Below are positions 28,020 through 37,603 of a DNA stretch of 51,040 nucleotides, piece by piece. The notes beneath the pieces are model-generated. The model was given only the letters and a program-made list of their open reading frames with translations. It was not told the origin of the DNA and did no database searches. This DNA is from Providencia sp. (GTDB lineage: Bacteria > Pseudomonadota > Gammaproteobacteria > Enterobacterales > Enterobacteriaceae): the NCBI RefSeq assembly GCF_003533305.1, contig NZ_DOEH01000028.1, positions 1-51,040 on the forward strand. Reading direction: 5' to 3'. The translations under genes were made by a program, and so were the position numbers. How positions within the stretch are numbered: position 1 is the stretch's first letter; the number at the start of each line of letters is the position of its first letter.

Positions 28020-29297
28020 ATGTTACTGCGTTTATATCAAGTACTCCTTTATCTCATCCAGCCATTTATTTGGGTTCGCCTATTGCTGCGTGGCCGTAAA
28101 GCGCCTGCGTATCGCAAACGTTGGGGTGAACGCTATGGTTTTTGCGCTGGAAAAGTCGTACCTCAAGGTATTTTACTGCATTCAGTCTCTGTAGGTGAAA
28201 CGCTGGCAGCGGTACCATTAGTTCGAGCACTTCGTCATCACTATCCTTCATTGCCGATCACTGTGACAACTATGACTCCAACTGGGTCTGAACGGGTTCT
28301 TTCTGCTTTTGGCGATGATGTTTATCATGTTTACCTTCCTTATGATTTACCGGGCTCTATGCGTCGTTTCCTTAAACAAGTTGATCCAAAACTAGTGATT
28401 ATTATGGAAACCGAACTATGGCCGAACATGATCAACCAGTTGCATAAACGTAATATTCCCTTAGTGATTGCAAATGCACGTTTGTCGGCGCGTTCAGCTG
28501 CTGGTTATCAAAAACTCGGAAATTTTGTCAAGCGAATGCTGCGAAATGTCACTATGGTCGCAGCACAGCATCAAGAAGATGGTGAGCGATTTGTTCAGTT
28601 AGGTTTAAGACGTATGCAACTGAATGTCACTGGTAGCTTGAAGTTTGATATTTCAGTTACGCCAGAGCTTGCGGTAAGGGCAATAACTTTACGCAGGCAG
28701 TGGGCCGCACATCGTCCTGTGTGGATTGCGACGAGTACTCACGAAGGTGAGGAAGCGATTGTGTTGGAAAGTCATCAGAAATTACTTAAACGTTTTCCGA
28801 ATCTATTGTTGATTTTAGTGCCTCGCCATCCAGAGCGTTTTGCCAAGGCGGAAGAGCTGACACAAAAAGCCGGATTACGCTTTATCCGTCGTAGTAGCAA
28901 TATGATCCCTTCTGCTGATGTTCAGGTTGTAATCGGCGATACCATGGGTGAACTGATGTTATTGTACGGAATTGCTGATATTGCGTTTGTTGGTGGTAGC
29001 TTAGTTGAAACTGGTGGGCATAATCCGCTAGAGGCTGCGGCTCATGCTTTACCTGTATTAATGGGGCCACATACCTTTAACTTTAAAGATATTTGCGGCA
29101 AGCTATTACAAGCTGATGGTTTGATCACCGTCACTGATAGTGAATCGATGGCTCAAGCCGTTACTAGTTTATTATCAGATGAAGATTATCGCTTATATTA
29201 TGGGCGACATGCTGCTGAAGTTCTGCATGAGAACCAAGGTGCTTTGCAACGGTTGTTAACATTATTACAGCCTTATTTACCGCCAAAAGAGCAATAA
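28020..29297 (+). CDS. waaA: 3-deoxy-D-manno-octulosonic acid (Kdo) transferase
   Basis: Transfers two Kdo residues from CMP-Kdo to lipid IVA, an essential step before late acylation. The 425-residue GT30 protein starts LLRLYQVLLYLIQPFIWVRL (N-terminal membrane anchor), followed by KAPAYRKRWGERYGF, the catalytic Glu in SVSVGETLAAVPL, METELWPN, NARLSARSA, and the C-terminal GGHNPLEAAAHALPVLMGP near 340. ATG at 28020 reproduces the E. coli N-terminus; the frame extends seven codons further to a TTG. No waaE/kdtX gene follows it, unlike in Serratia or Klebsiella. Confidence 0.96.
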   Translation: MLLRLYQVLLYLIQPFIWVRLLLRGRKAPAYRKRWGERYGFCAGKVVPQGILLHSVSVGETLAAVPLVRALRHHYPSLPITVTTMTPTGSERVLSAFGDDVYHVYLPYDLPGSMRRFLKQVDPKLVIIMETELWPNMINQLHKRNIPLVIANARLSARSAAGYQKLGNFVKRMLRNVTMVAAQHQEDGERFVQLGLRRMQLNVTGSLKFDISVTPELAVRAITLRRQWAAHRPVWIATSTHEGEEAIVLESHQKLLKRFPNLLLILVPRHPERFAKAEELTQKAGLRFIRRSSNMIPSADVQVVIGDTMGELMLLYGIADIAFVGGSLVETGGHNPLEAAAHALPVLMGPHTFNFKDICGKLLQADGLITVTDSESMAQAVTSLLSDEDYRLYYGRHAAEVLHENQGALQRLLTLLQPYLPPKEQ

Positions 29298-29518
29298 TAT
29301 TGTTGGATTGTTTTTTTAGTTAACTGAACTTGAACAAGACAACAATGAATGCTGACTATTTCAGACTAATCCTTATTATTCCAGATAAACTATAGTAGAC
29401 TTCACAGCTAATTTTCCTTTCATTCTATTGAGTATTTTATTATGGGTTATTGATACTCGAATAGAGCTGTGGATATTTTACGTTAGATTTTTTAACTATT
29501 TTAAAAAACAACCTTTAG

Positions 29519-30988
29519 ATGCCGAGTATGCCAGCAATCAATCAACCAATATCAAACAAATATGTTTACTTATGGATCATCGGGTATGCCATTGCGTGGA
29601 TATTCGCTAGCTTCTATTTTGATCCAACGGTTCCTTATGACACGGTTGAAGCCGTTAACTGGGGAATGAATGGAGAGTGGGGATCGCCTAAAAACCCGTG
29701 GTTTGTTGGGGTGATGATGTGGCCCGCTATTCATTTAGGTATCTCTTACAGTTTTTATTGGTATTTTATTCATTTTGTTGGCATTGCTTTTGGGTTATTG
29801 GGTGTTTGGAAATTAACGTACCGTTTAACTGAACGTCGAGACCTTGCTTGGTTTGCGATGCTAATGTTGAACCTATCCGGTATTATTAATTTCGATATTA
29901 TTCCCTATAATGATAATTATATTTTAGTGACTTTCTGGGCATGGATAATTTATTTCTTTTTACGTGCCGTGTATGAAAACCCGGCATGGTGGCTACTTTT
30001 TGCCTTATTTTCTGGGCTGGCTACCATGGGGAAATATTCCACGCTTGCTTTGGTAGGTTCAGTTTTTTTATTAACCCTATTGGTGAAACAAGCTCGTCAA
30101 AGCTATCGATATCCAGTCTTTTATCTTGCTATAGCACTATGGTTTGCTTTGGTATTACCAAATTTCTTTTGGTTGATGGCCAGTGATTTTTCTGCTTTTA
30201 AGTGGGTAGACTCACAGATTGCTCCTGGTTTTAACCTTCATACGACAGAAGCCGCATTGAGTGTATTTTATCCCTTAGTGATTGCCACGATTATTTTATA
30301 TTGTTGTGGTGGTAAATTAGGTTGGCCAAAAGCATTAGCTAACCGAATGGCTAATTTTATTGTTTTATTTCCTTTGATTGTTATCTATGGCTGGTTTTCC
30401 TTCCATGATGGCGGTCGAATTACGGAATGGCTACAGCCTTTTATGGCCGTTTGTGCGCCTTTATTTGTTGGTTCTATTAGTGTGATGCCGAAAAAGCCAT
30501 TAAGAAAATCATTGATTGGATTGGCTATTTTCGGTGTTTTGGTTTTATTGGGGTATATGACCGTGCAAGGGGCGAATATTCAAGGTGCTGGGCAGAAATT
30601 TATTGGTGTGAAAACATTGATTGCAGAAGGTGAGCAGCGTTGGTATCAGCGTTATGGTACTCCAGTAAAATACGTCGGTGGTGAAGATAACCTGCATCAA
30701 TGGTTTATTATTTATGCGAAAGATAAGCCCCATGTGATTCAACCATGGACATTAGAAAACCATATGCCACCGAATGTGTATAATCGTTATATTACCGAAA
30801 GTGAAATTCGTAAACATGGCGCTATATTACTAGGTCGTAAATATGATGATTGTGCCCATGAAAACTTTAACAAAGTACGTCAGTATTGGCCGCAATTCAC
30901 TATCGAAAAAGAAGATGTGATATATCGTTCTGAGCCAGATGCTAAACCTGAAACTATGTGTTTTGGATTTATTGCGCCGGAGAAGTAA
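29519..30988 (+). CDS. GT39/ArnT-like membrane glycosyltransferase (lipid-linked donor)
   Basis: A 489-residue multi-spanning protein of the dolichyl-phosphate mannosyltransferase/ArnT superfamily. About ten hydrophobic helices come first, with the early acidic loop SFYFDPTVPYDTVEAVNWG near residue 35 that holds the family's catalytic Asp/Glu, then a soluble C-terminal domain (about 350-489). Such enzymes use undecaprenyl-phosphate sugars on the periplasmic face. It follows waaA by 221 bp. Proteus- and Providencia-type cores carry L-Ara4N on Kdo, so a core L-Ara4N (or galacturonate) transferase is a reasonable but unproven assignment. Confidence 0.7.
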   Translation: MPSMPAINQPISNKYVYLWIIGYAIAWIFASFYFDPTVPYDTVEAVNWGMNGEWGSPKNPWFVGVMMWPAIHLGISYSFYWYFIHFVGIAFGLLGVWKLTYRLTERRDLAWFAMLMLNLSGIINFDIIPYNDNYILVTFWAWIIYFFLRAVYENPAWWLLFALFSGLATMGKYSTLALVGSVFLLTLLVKQARQSYRYPVFYLAIALWFALVLPNFFWLMASDFSAFKWVDSQIAPGFNLHTTEAALSVFYPLVIATIILYCCGGKLGWPKALANRMANFIVLFPLIVIYGWFSFHDGGRITEWLQPFMAVCAPLFVGSISVMPKKPLRKSLIGLAIFGVLVLLGYMTVQGANIQGAGQKFIGVKTLIAEGEQRWYQRYGTPVKYVGGEDNLHQWFIIYAKDKPHVIQPWTLENHMPPNVYNRYITESEIRKHGAILLGRKYDDCAHENFNKVRQYWPQFTIEKEDVIYRSEPDAKPETMCFGFIAPEK

Positions 30989-31000
30989 TTAAATTATTGT

Positions 31001-31034
31001 GCTATATCTTGTTTATTTAAAAATAAGATATAGC
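31001..31034. repeat. Inverted repeat between GT39 gene and yibB
   Basis: GCTATATCTT / AAGATATAGC, a perfect 10-bp stem with a 14-nt AT-rich loop, between two convergent genes. No T-run on either side; probably a 3'-end stem or bidirectional weak terminator. Confidence 0.5.
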
Positions 31035-31051
31035 TCTAATTATAATTAATA

Positions 31052-31912
31052 TTATTTAATAATCCTTAAAAGGATTGCTAGACGAGTAAAATAGTTAACT
31101 TTTGATTTTTGATGAAATAATTTAAAAACAGAAAACCACTTCATATAACCTAAATAATTTAGTTTAAATAAATCAGGGTGCTTACTAGCACAAATCAAAA
31201 AAATACCTTGGTCATCATCAATGATCCCTGAGAGTAATAGTTTTTTCTGTATTTGTGTGACTAGTTTGTAAAACTCAATCCATTTATCTTTAGCTGCAAC
31301 AATAACGCCGCCAATAATATATGTTTCATTATTAATGACTTTATCCATAACACTTTGTTCATCTTCTAGATTTAAGCCATCTTGAATGGAAAAAAGATGA
31401 ACATAATTTTTATCAAAAGGATGATTCCATTCTTTTATTCCATAAAGTACTTTATCTTTTCGAACATAACCAAAATCAACCCAAGAAATTAATTCACTAT
31501 CAGCTAAGCCTAAATTTATCGCAGTATTAACAAAATAAGGTTTTAAATTATTGATTAAGACATACTCTGCTGACCAGTACTCTGGGTTTTTTAATTGTTC
31601 TGGTTTAATTAATTTTTTAAATGAATCACTATGTTGTATAGCTGAAATTTTGTTTATCGTGTATTTAAACTTGTGGTGTAGATCCAGAGTGATGACATGA
31701 GTTGGTTTTCCCTCTCTTATTTTGAGAATCTGTTCTTTCAAGTCAGGAGAAGTAAATACGATAATTTTATTATCAATACTTGATAACTTATTGAAATAAT
31801 TAAAATAAGTTTCAGCCGTTCTCTCTAGTCTATCAGAACGACCACTTTTAGCATTCCAATTTCCCCTGCCGATATCAAAGAATGCTGTAATTAATGTTAT
31901 TGATTTGTTCAT
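31052..31912 (-). CDS. yibB: HtrL/YibB-family protein
   Basis: A 286-residue protein with the HtrL_YibB signature at its N-terminus (SITLITAFFDIGRGNW), an internal SWVDFGYVRKD, and GGVIVAAKDKW. No signal peptide or membrane segment is evident. The family has a glycosyltransferase-like fold and is found in LPS or capsule loci; E. coli yibB also lies at one end of the waa region. Its activity is not known to me. The ATG at 31912 is preferred because the family similarity starts there; 13 further in-frame codons lie upstream. It is 104 bp downstream of waaC and strongly AT-rich. Confidence 0.8.
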   Translation of the reverse strand: MNKSITLITAFFDIGRGNWNAKSGRSDRLERTAETYFNYFNKLSSIDNKIIVFTSPDLKEQILKIREGKPTHVITLDLHHKFKYTINKISAIQHSDSFKKLIKPEQLKNPEYWSAEYVLINNLKPYFVNTAINLGLADSELISWVDFGYVRKDKVLYGIKEWNHPFDKNYVHLFSIQDGLNLEDEQSVMDKVINNETYIIGGVIVAAKDKWIEFYKLVTQIQKKLLLSGIIDDDQGIFLICASKHPDLFKLNYLGYMKWFSVFKLFHQKSKVNYFTRLAILLRIIK

Positions 31913-32016
31913 TATAATTAAGGTGTTTTCTGGATAAAGAAAAAAGAACACAGATCATAATATATGTATTAACTGTGAGGTTAAAAAAAGAAAATTTCTT
32001 TAGCAAAGATACCTTT

Positions 32017-32979
32017 CTATAAGAAATGTTTCAACTGCTTATAAATGTCATCAGCATTAATATACACCATTGTGCTATTAGCCGACTTAATGCTGTGCTG
32101 TGCTTGTCCATAACCACCAATCAAACCGGGATCTGTGGGGCCAAAAAGGGTAAAGTTGGTTTTATCCAAAGCGGCGGTTAAATGGCTCAGGCCTGTATCG
32201 ACAGAGACAACTGCTTTTGCATTCGCAATTTGCTGCGCAACTTGCGCGAGAGTTAGTTTCGGTAATACTTCTACAAAATCAAATCCCTCGGCTAGGCGTA
32301 ATGCCCTTTGCTGCTCATGCTCCGTTCCCCACGGTAATCTGACCTGTACTCCGGTATTTGCCATCAACGTTATTAACTCGCGCCAGTTTTCTTCTGGCCA
32401 ATGTTTGTCATCACGTGTGGTGGAGTGTAGAAAAATAACATAAGGGTTCATTGCTTCAGGGGAAGATTGTAAAAACTGGTGAGCAATGGCGTAATCTCCC
32501 TGAGTTGTCGGACATGAATAGCCAAGGCTTGCGGCAAATAATTGGCGAATACGCTCTACCGCATGTTGCTGCTTACTAATTGCATAGCGATAATTATAAA
32601 AAAAGCTAGCGAGAGGCTCGCGAATACTGTGGCGGTCATAACCATGTTTTGGACCATGAGCTAACCGAGTGACCAAAAAGGCGCTTTTTAATAATCCTTG
32701 TGCATCGATGATTGCATCATATTGATTAGCCTGGATTTGATTGCGAAATTTGGCACGTTCGGCTCTAATCGGTGCAGAAAACCAGTTTTTCCGCCAGCGA
32801 CGAATAGCCACAGGGATCACTTGGTTAACCGCGCTATGCCATGTTGGAATTTGAGCAAAACCTTCTTCAACTACCCAATCGAATTGAATATTCGGTATGG
32901 CTTTCTGCGCGTCGGTTAAAGCGGGTAAGGAATGTAAAACGTCGCCCATAGAGGATGTTTTGACTAAAAGCACGCGCAT
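32017..32979 (-). CDS. waaC: LPS core heptosyltransferase I (GT9)
   Basis: Adds the first L-glycero-D-manno-heptose to Kdo from ADP-heptose. The 320-residue protein starts MRVLLVKTSSMGDVLHSLPA as in E. coli WaaC and has FDWVVEEGF, DAQGLLKSA near 95, GFDRxSIRE-like GYDRHSIRE, LHSTTRDDKHWPE, and the donor site VSVDTGLSHLTAALDKTNF near 260. Its ATG is one base beyond the waaF stop, so the two are translationally coupled. Order hldD-waaF-waaC is the classic one; here yibB rather than waaL follows. Confidence 0.96.
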   Translation of the reverse strand: MRVLLVKTSSMGDVLHSLPALTDAQKAIPNIQFDWVVEEGFAQIPTWHSAVNQVIPVAIRRWRKNWFSAPIRAERAKFRNQIQANQYDAIIDAQGLLKSAFLVTRLAHGPKHGYDRHSIREPLASFFYNYRYAISKQQHAVERIRQLFAASLGYSCPTTQGDYAIAHQFLQSSPEAMNPYVIFLHSTTRDDKHWPEENWRELITLMANTGVQVRLPWGTEHEQQRALRLAEGFDFVEVLPKLTLAQVAQQIANAKAVVSVDTGLSHLTAALDKTNFTLFGPTDPGLIGGYGQAQHSIKSANSTMVYINADDIYKQLKHFL

Positions 32980-32980
32980 A

Positions 32981-34027
32981 TTATTCAATACCTATATTTA
33001 AACGTGCCAAGGCATCGATAACTAATTGAGGCTGAATATCAATCAAGCTTTGATGATAGCCGCTATCCCCATCGCCTTTGCGAACTTTATGATAGCCACT
33101 AATTAAGCGAATAACTTCTGCTTTATTGGACAGTGGAGGCGTAAAGTCAGGGCTACTTGGTCCATAAAGCGCAACTAATGGTTTATCGAGTGCGGCAGCG
33201 ACATGCATAAGACCAGAGTCATTACTCACAATTGCTTGGCAGGCATCAATCAGGTTTACAGCTTGATCTAATGATGTTTTTCCAGCGAAATTGTGGCAGT
33301 GCTGCTGTGCATTTTTAGTTAAACTGCGGCGAATGTCTTCCCCTGCATCATTGTCTTTTTGGGAACCAAAGAGCAAGACTTGATAACCTTTCTCACTAAT
33401 CATTTTTTCCGCTAAGGCCGCATAATGATAGTGTGGCCAACGTTTAGCGGGACCAAACTCAGCACCCGGACAAAAACCAATAATTGGGCGTGAATGTTCA
33501 ATATTAAACGTATCCATTACATGAGTGACATCTTGTTTATTTGTCACTAATTTCGGCCAGAGTATTGGTGTTGGGATATCAGTTGCAGATTTAATGATTT
33601 GCTTATCATAAGCTAATGCAACATAGCGTTGCACCATCAGTGGAAAAGCGACTTTATTTAATGGGCGAATATCATTGAGTAAACCATAACGCATTTCGCC
33701 TCGCCAGCCGGTTCTTTTGGCTATTTTGGCAAAGAAAGGCACCAAGGCAGATTTGAATGAATTAGGTAAAACAATCCCTTGGTCATAGCCATTTTTTCGC
33801 AAATTGACGCCTAATCGGCGACGTTCACCAATATCAAGCTTGCCATGACCTAGAGGCATTGGGATTGCTTGGCTGACTTCTGGCATTTTAGCTAATAGTG
33901 GACGGCACCACTCAGGCGCCATCACATCAATTTGAGCATGGGGATGCAGTGCTTTTATCGTGCGATATAGGCTTTGCGACATCATCATATCCCCTACCCA
34001 TGAGGGGCCGACCACTAATATTTTCAT
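32981..34027 (-). CDS. waaF: LPS core heptosyltransferase II (GT9)
   Basis: Adds the second heptose to the inner core. The 348 residues agree with E. coli WaaF: MKILVVGPSWVGDMMMSQSL at the start, DVMAPEWCRPL, LPNSFKSALVPFFA near 95, GWRGEMRYGLLND, FCPGAEFGPAKRWP near 190, and the donor site IVSNDSGLMHVAAALDKPLVA near 263. It lies 60 bp after hldD and abuts waaC. With WaaC and WaaQ the window carries all three core heptosyltransferases. Confidence 0.97.
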   Translation of the reverse strand: MKILVVGPSWVGDMMMSQSLYRTIKALHPHAQIDVMAPEWCRPLLAKMPEVSQAIPMPLGHGKLDIGERRRLGVNLRKNGYDQGIVLPNSFKSALVPFFAKIAKRTGWRGEMRYGLLNDIRPLNKVAFPLMVQRYVALAYDKQIIKSATDIPTPILWPKLVTNKQDVTHVMDTFNIEHSRPIIGFCPGAEFGPAKRWPHYHYAALAEKMISEKGYQVLLFGSQKDNDAGEDIRRSLTKNAQQHCHNFAGKTSLDQAVNLIDACQAIVSNDSGLMHVAAALDKPLVALYGPSSPDFTPPLSNKAEVIRLISGYHKVRKGDGDSGYHQSLIDIQPQLVIDALARLNIGIE

Positions 34028-34087
34028 AAAACCACTATCGTTATAAAATCGCTAGTTTGATAAAACTAATGCATTTATCAATGAGAA

Positions 34088-35026
34088 TTAATCTTCTTTA
34101 TTTAGCCAATGCATATATTCGGTGACGCCTTCGGCAACGGTTTTAAACGGCGCGGTATAACCTGCTGCACGTAACTTAGTGAGATCTGCTTGCGTAAAGC
34201 TTTGGTAGCGACCTTTTAGTTTTTCAGGGAATTCAATGTATTCAATAGCGACATTTTTGTCTTTATGGAAGCTTGTCACGGCATCAGCAACTGCTTGGAA
34301 AGATTCGGCGCGGCCGGTACCACAGTTAAAAATCCCCGAAACATTGTTTTGCCAGAACCACAGGTTCATTGCGGCTACATCACCGACATAGATAAAGTCA
34401 CGGCGGAAAGTATCGCTACCTGCAAATAGTTTTGGGCTTTGACCTTCATTAATCTGTTTGTTTAAGTGGTAAGCCACGCTTGCCATGCTACCTTTATGTT
34501 CTTCATTAGGACCATATACATTGAAGTAACGGAAGCCACACACGGTTGAATTTGCTTCTGGTAGAATCTCACGAACATATTGGTCAAATTGGAATTTTGA
34601 ATAACCATAAACATTAAGTGGTTTTTCAAATTCACGTTCTTCAATAAAATTATCGCTACGGCCGCCATAGGTGGCAGCAGATGAAGCATAGAGGAATGGC
34701 ACTTCACGTTCTAAGCAGTAGTGTAGTAACTCTTTAGAGTATTGATAATTATTATCCATCATATACTTGCCATCCCACTCTGTGGTTGATGAGCAAGCAC
34801 CTTCATGGAAGACTGCATCGATATCACCAAAATCATCGCCAGAAAGAATACTGACGAGAAAATCTTCTTTATCTGCGTAGTCTGCAATATCAAGGTCAAC
34901 AAGGTTGGCAAACTTAGTTCCGTCTTTTAGATTATCCACAACGAGAATATCTGTACGGCCTATATTATTTAGGGCTCTAATAATATTGCTGCCAATAAAA
35001 CCTGCTCCACCAGTGACTATGATCAT
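34088..35026 (-). CDS. hldD: ADP-L-glycero-D-manno-heptose 6-epimerase
   Basis: Converts ADP-D,D-heptose to the L,D form used by WaaC, WaaF and WaaQ. The 312-residue SDR protein begins [19 protein letters not shown] (NAD(P) motif), with [14 protein letters not shown] near 73-86, the catalytic YxxxK in YGYSKFQFD near 140, and [10 protein letters not shown] near 168. I take the ATG at 35026, with an AGAGG site upstream; the frame runs 54 codons further but that extension has no family similarity. It heads the hldD-waaF-waaC-yibB operon and is divergent from kbl. Confidence 0.97.
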   Translation of the reverse strand: MIIVTGGAGFIGSNIIRALNNIGRTDILVVDNLKDGTKFANLVDLDIADYADKEDFLVSILSGDDFGDIDAVFHEGACSSTTEWDGKYMMDNNYQYSKELLHYCLEREVPFLYASSAATYGGRSDNFIEEREFEKPLNVYGYSKFQFDQYVREILPEANSTVCGFRYFNVYGPNEEHKGSMASVAYHLNKQINEGQSPKLFAGSDTFRRDFIYVGDVAAMNLWFWQNNVSGIFNCGTGRAESFQAVADAVTSFHKDKNVAIEYIEFPEKLKGRYQSFTQADLTKLRAAGYTAPFKTVAEGVTEYMHWLNKED

Positions 35027-35293
35027 TGGGTATACCTCTAATGGGTTAAGAATAAATTGAATAATGTCTTGGTGCGTATAATAACACCTCTTTGCATTGA
35101 CGACAGTATTAACCCGCCATACTTTGAGTTCCCATTCAATGACTAACAATTCGAATAATTTAGGGTAAAACAACTTCAATGCAGTCAATTATCGTGATCT
35201 TGGCTACAAACTTAACTTATTTGCTCACAGATTGTCGCCAGTTGTAGAGACTATTATTAAACTCTGCAAATAGTCACTCTATAGGAATAAATT

Positions 35294-36490
35294 ATGTCGG
35301 ATCAATTTTATCAGCAGATTAAAGACCAGTTAGTGCAAACTCAGGCGGACGGGTTATTTAAAAATGAGCGAATTATTACCACCTCACAAGATGCGGATAT
35401 TGGAATTGCTGGGGGAAAGCGGGTCGTTAATTTTTGTGCTAACAACTACCTTGGTTTGGCTAATCATCCAGCGTTGATTGAAGCTGCGAAGCAGGGAATG
35501 GATAGCCACGGCTTTGGTATGGCTTCTGTTCGATTTATCTGCGGTACACAGGATAATCATAAAATTCTTGAAAAAAAACTTGCTGATTTTTTAGGCTTTG
35601 AAGATGCCATTCTTTATTCATCTTGTTTTGATGCCAACGGTGGCTTATTTGAAACCTTAATGGGGCCTGAAGACGCTATTATTTCAGATGCGCTTAATCA
35701 TGCTTCAATTATTGATGGTGTTCGGCTTTGCAAAGCTAAGCGGTATCGCTACAGCAATAATGACATGATTGAACTCAAACAGCGTCTAGAAGAGGCGAAA
35801 GCCGCAGGTGCTCGCCATATCATGATCGCCACCGATGGTGTTTTTTCGATGGATGGGGTGATTGCAGATTTAAAATCAATTTGTGATCTTGCGGATGAAT
35901 ACCAAGCATTGGTGATGGTTGATGACTCTCACGCGGTGGGTTTTGTTGGTCAAAATGGTCGCGGGAGTCATGAATATTGTGAAGTGATGGGACGAGTAGA
36001 TATTATCACCGGTACCTTAGGTAAAGCTCTTGGTGGCGCTTCTGGCGGTTATACGGCAGCTAAAAAGGAGGTGGTTGAATGGCTACGTCAACGCTCTCGT
36101 CCTTATTTATTTTCTAATTCACTTGCACCCGCGATTGTCGCTGCATCCATTAAAGTCATTGATATGATGGGTGAAGGTCAGGCTTTACGTGAAAAATTAT
36201 GGCGTAATGCTGTGTTATTTAGAGAAAAAATGACGACAGCTGGCTTTACTCTTGCAGGTGCCGATCACGCCATTATCCCTGTCATGTTAGGGGATGCCAA
36301 AGTTGCTCAAACATTTGCAACTGAGTTACTTAATGAAAATATTTATGTGACAGGATTTTTCTACCCAGTTGTTCCTCAAGGACAAGCGCGTATTCGCACG
36401 CAAATGTCCGCTGCACACTCTGAGGAAGATATTTTACGCGCTGTTGATGCATTCACCCGTATTGGCAAAAAACTCAACATAATTAAATAA
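35294..36490 (+). CDS. kbl: Glycine C-acetyltransferase (2-amino-3-ketobutyrate CoA ligase)
   Basis: PLP enzyme that cleaves 2-amino-3-ketobutyrate with CoA to glycine and acetyl-CoA, the second step of threonine degradation. The 398-residue length is that of E. coli Kbl. The PLP Lys is in [14 protein letters not shown] near 244; [15 protein letters not shown] lies near 45, [19 protein letters not shown] near 135, and [11 protein letters not shown] near 209. An AGGAATAAATT ribosome region precedes the ATG. It is 19 bp ahead of tdh, the standard operon. Confidence 0.97.
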   Translation: MSDQFYQQIKDQLVQTQADGLFKNERIITTSQDADIGIAGGKRVVNFCANNYLGLANHPALIEAAKQGMDSHGFGMASVRFICGTQDNHKILEKKLADFLGFEDAILYSSCFDANGGLFETLMGPEDAIISDALNHASIIDGVRLCKAKRYRYSNNDMIELKQRLEEAKAAGARHIMIATDGVFSMDGVIADLKSICDLADEYQALVMVDDSHAVGFVGQNGRGSHEYCEVMGRVDIITGTLGKALGGASGGYTAAKKEVVEWLRQRSRPYLFSNSLAPAIVAASIKVIDMMGEGQALREKLWRNAVLFREKMTTAGFTLAGADHAIIPVMLGDAKVAQTFATELLNENIYVTGFFYPVVPQGQARIRTQMSAAHSEEDILRAVDAFTRIGKKLNIIK

Positions 36491-36509
36491 AGAGAGAATA
36501 AGGTCGCCT

Positions 36510-37535
36510 ATGAAAGCACTGTCCAAATTAAAAGCAGAACCAGGTATATGGATGACGGAAGTTCCTAAACCGGAACTTGGACACAATGATGTGATGATTA
36601 AAATTCGTAAAACGGCTATATGTGGAACGGATGTACATATCTATAACTGGGATGAATGGTCGCAAAAAACGATCCCAGTGCCGATGGTGGTCGGTCATGA
36701 ATATATTGGGGAAATTGTTGCTATTGGACAGGAAGTCAAAGGATTTTCTATTGGTGATAGAGTCTCTGGGGAAGGGCACATAACTTGTGGTCACTGCCGT
36801 AATTGCCGGGGTGGGAGAACCCATCTTTGCCGCAATACCATCGGTGTTGGGGTTAACCGTCAAGGATGCTTTGCCGAGTATTTAGTTATTCCTGCCTTCA
36901 ATGCATTTAAAATACCAGACAATATTCCTGATGAGATTGCTGCGATTTTTGACCCGTTTGGTAATGCGGTTCATACGGCACTTTCCTTTGATTTAGTCGG
37001 GGAAGATGTTCTTGTTTCAGGGGCTGGCCCAATTGGTATTATGGCGGCAGCCGTGTGTCGCCACGTGGGGGCTCGTCACGTTGTTATCACTGATGTTAAT
37101 GATTATCGGCTTGAATTAGCTAAGAAAATGGGTGTTTCACGCGCAGTGAATGTTAGTCGCGAAAATCTCAAAGATGTAATGAACGAGCTAGGTATGAAAG
37201 AAGGTTTTGATGTGGCTCTTGAGGTTTCAGGTTCCCCTGCCGCTTTTCAGACTATGTTAGAAACCATGAACCATGGTGGCCGCATTGCATTGTTAGGTAT
37301 TCCACCTGCATCAATGGTGACTGATTGGAACCAAGTTATCTTTAAGGGCTTATTTATCAAAGGAATTTATGGCCGAGAGATGTTTGAGACTTGGTATAAG
37401 ATGGCGACTTTGGTTCAATCAGGTCTCGATTTATCACCGATTATCACTCATCAATTTTCTATTGATGACTTCCAACAAGGTTTTGACCTGATGCGCTCAG
37501 GCCAGTCGGGTAAAGTGATATTGAATTGGGATTAA
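36510..37535 (+). CDS. tdh: L-threonine 3-dehydrogenase
   Basis: Zinc- and NAD-dependent medium-chain dehydrogenase that oxidises threonine to 2-amino-3-ketobutyrate, which Kbl cleaves. The 341 residues contain the catalytic zinc site CGTDVHIY near 38 with GHEYIGEI near 63, the structural zinc lobe [15 protein letters not shown] near 93-107, and the NAD site [13 protein letters not shown] near 170. It follows kbl by 19 bp and ends at a strong hairpin facing yibQ. Confidence 0.97.
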   Translation: MKALSKLKAEPGIWMTEVPKPELGHNDVMIKIRKTAICGTDVHIYNWDEWSQKTIPVPMVVGHEYIGEIVAIGQEVKGFSIGDRVSGEGHITCGHCRNCRGGRTHLCRNTIGVGVNRQGCFAEYLVIPAFNAFKIPDNIPDEIAAIFDPFGNAVHTALSFDLVGEDVLVSGAGPIGIMAAAVCRHVGARHVVITDVNDYRLELAKKMGVSRAVNVSRENLKDVMNELGMKEGFDVALEVSGSPAAFQTMLETMNHGGRIALLGIPPASMVTDWNQVIFKGLFIKGIYGREMFETWYKMATLVQSGLDLSPIITHQFSIDDFQQGFDLMRSGQSGKVILNWD

Positions 37536-37564
37536 TTTTTATCTTAATTTAACTTAGCAGTTAG

Positions 37565-37593
37565 TTTCCAGTTACCTCGGTGGTAACTGGAAA
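37565..37593. terminator. Hairpin between convergent tdh and yibQ
   Basis: Perfect 12-bp stem TTTCCAGTTACC / GGTAACTGGAAA with a 5-nt loop, followed on the plus strand by TGTTTTA. It is 30 nt past tdh and 11 bp from the yibQ stop, so it can serve as a terminator for both. Confidence 0.8.
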
Positions 37594-37603
37594 TGTTTTA
37601 TAT

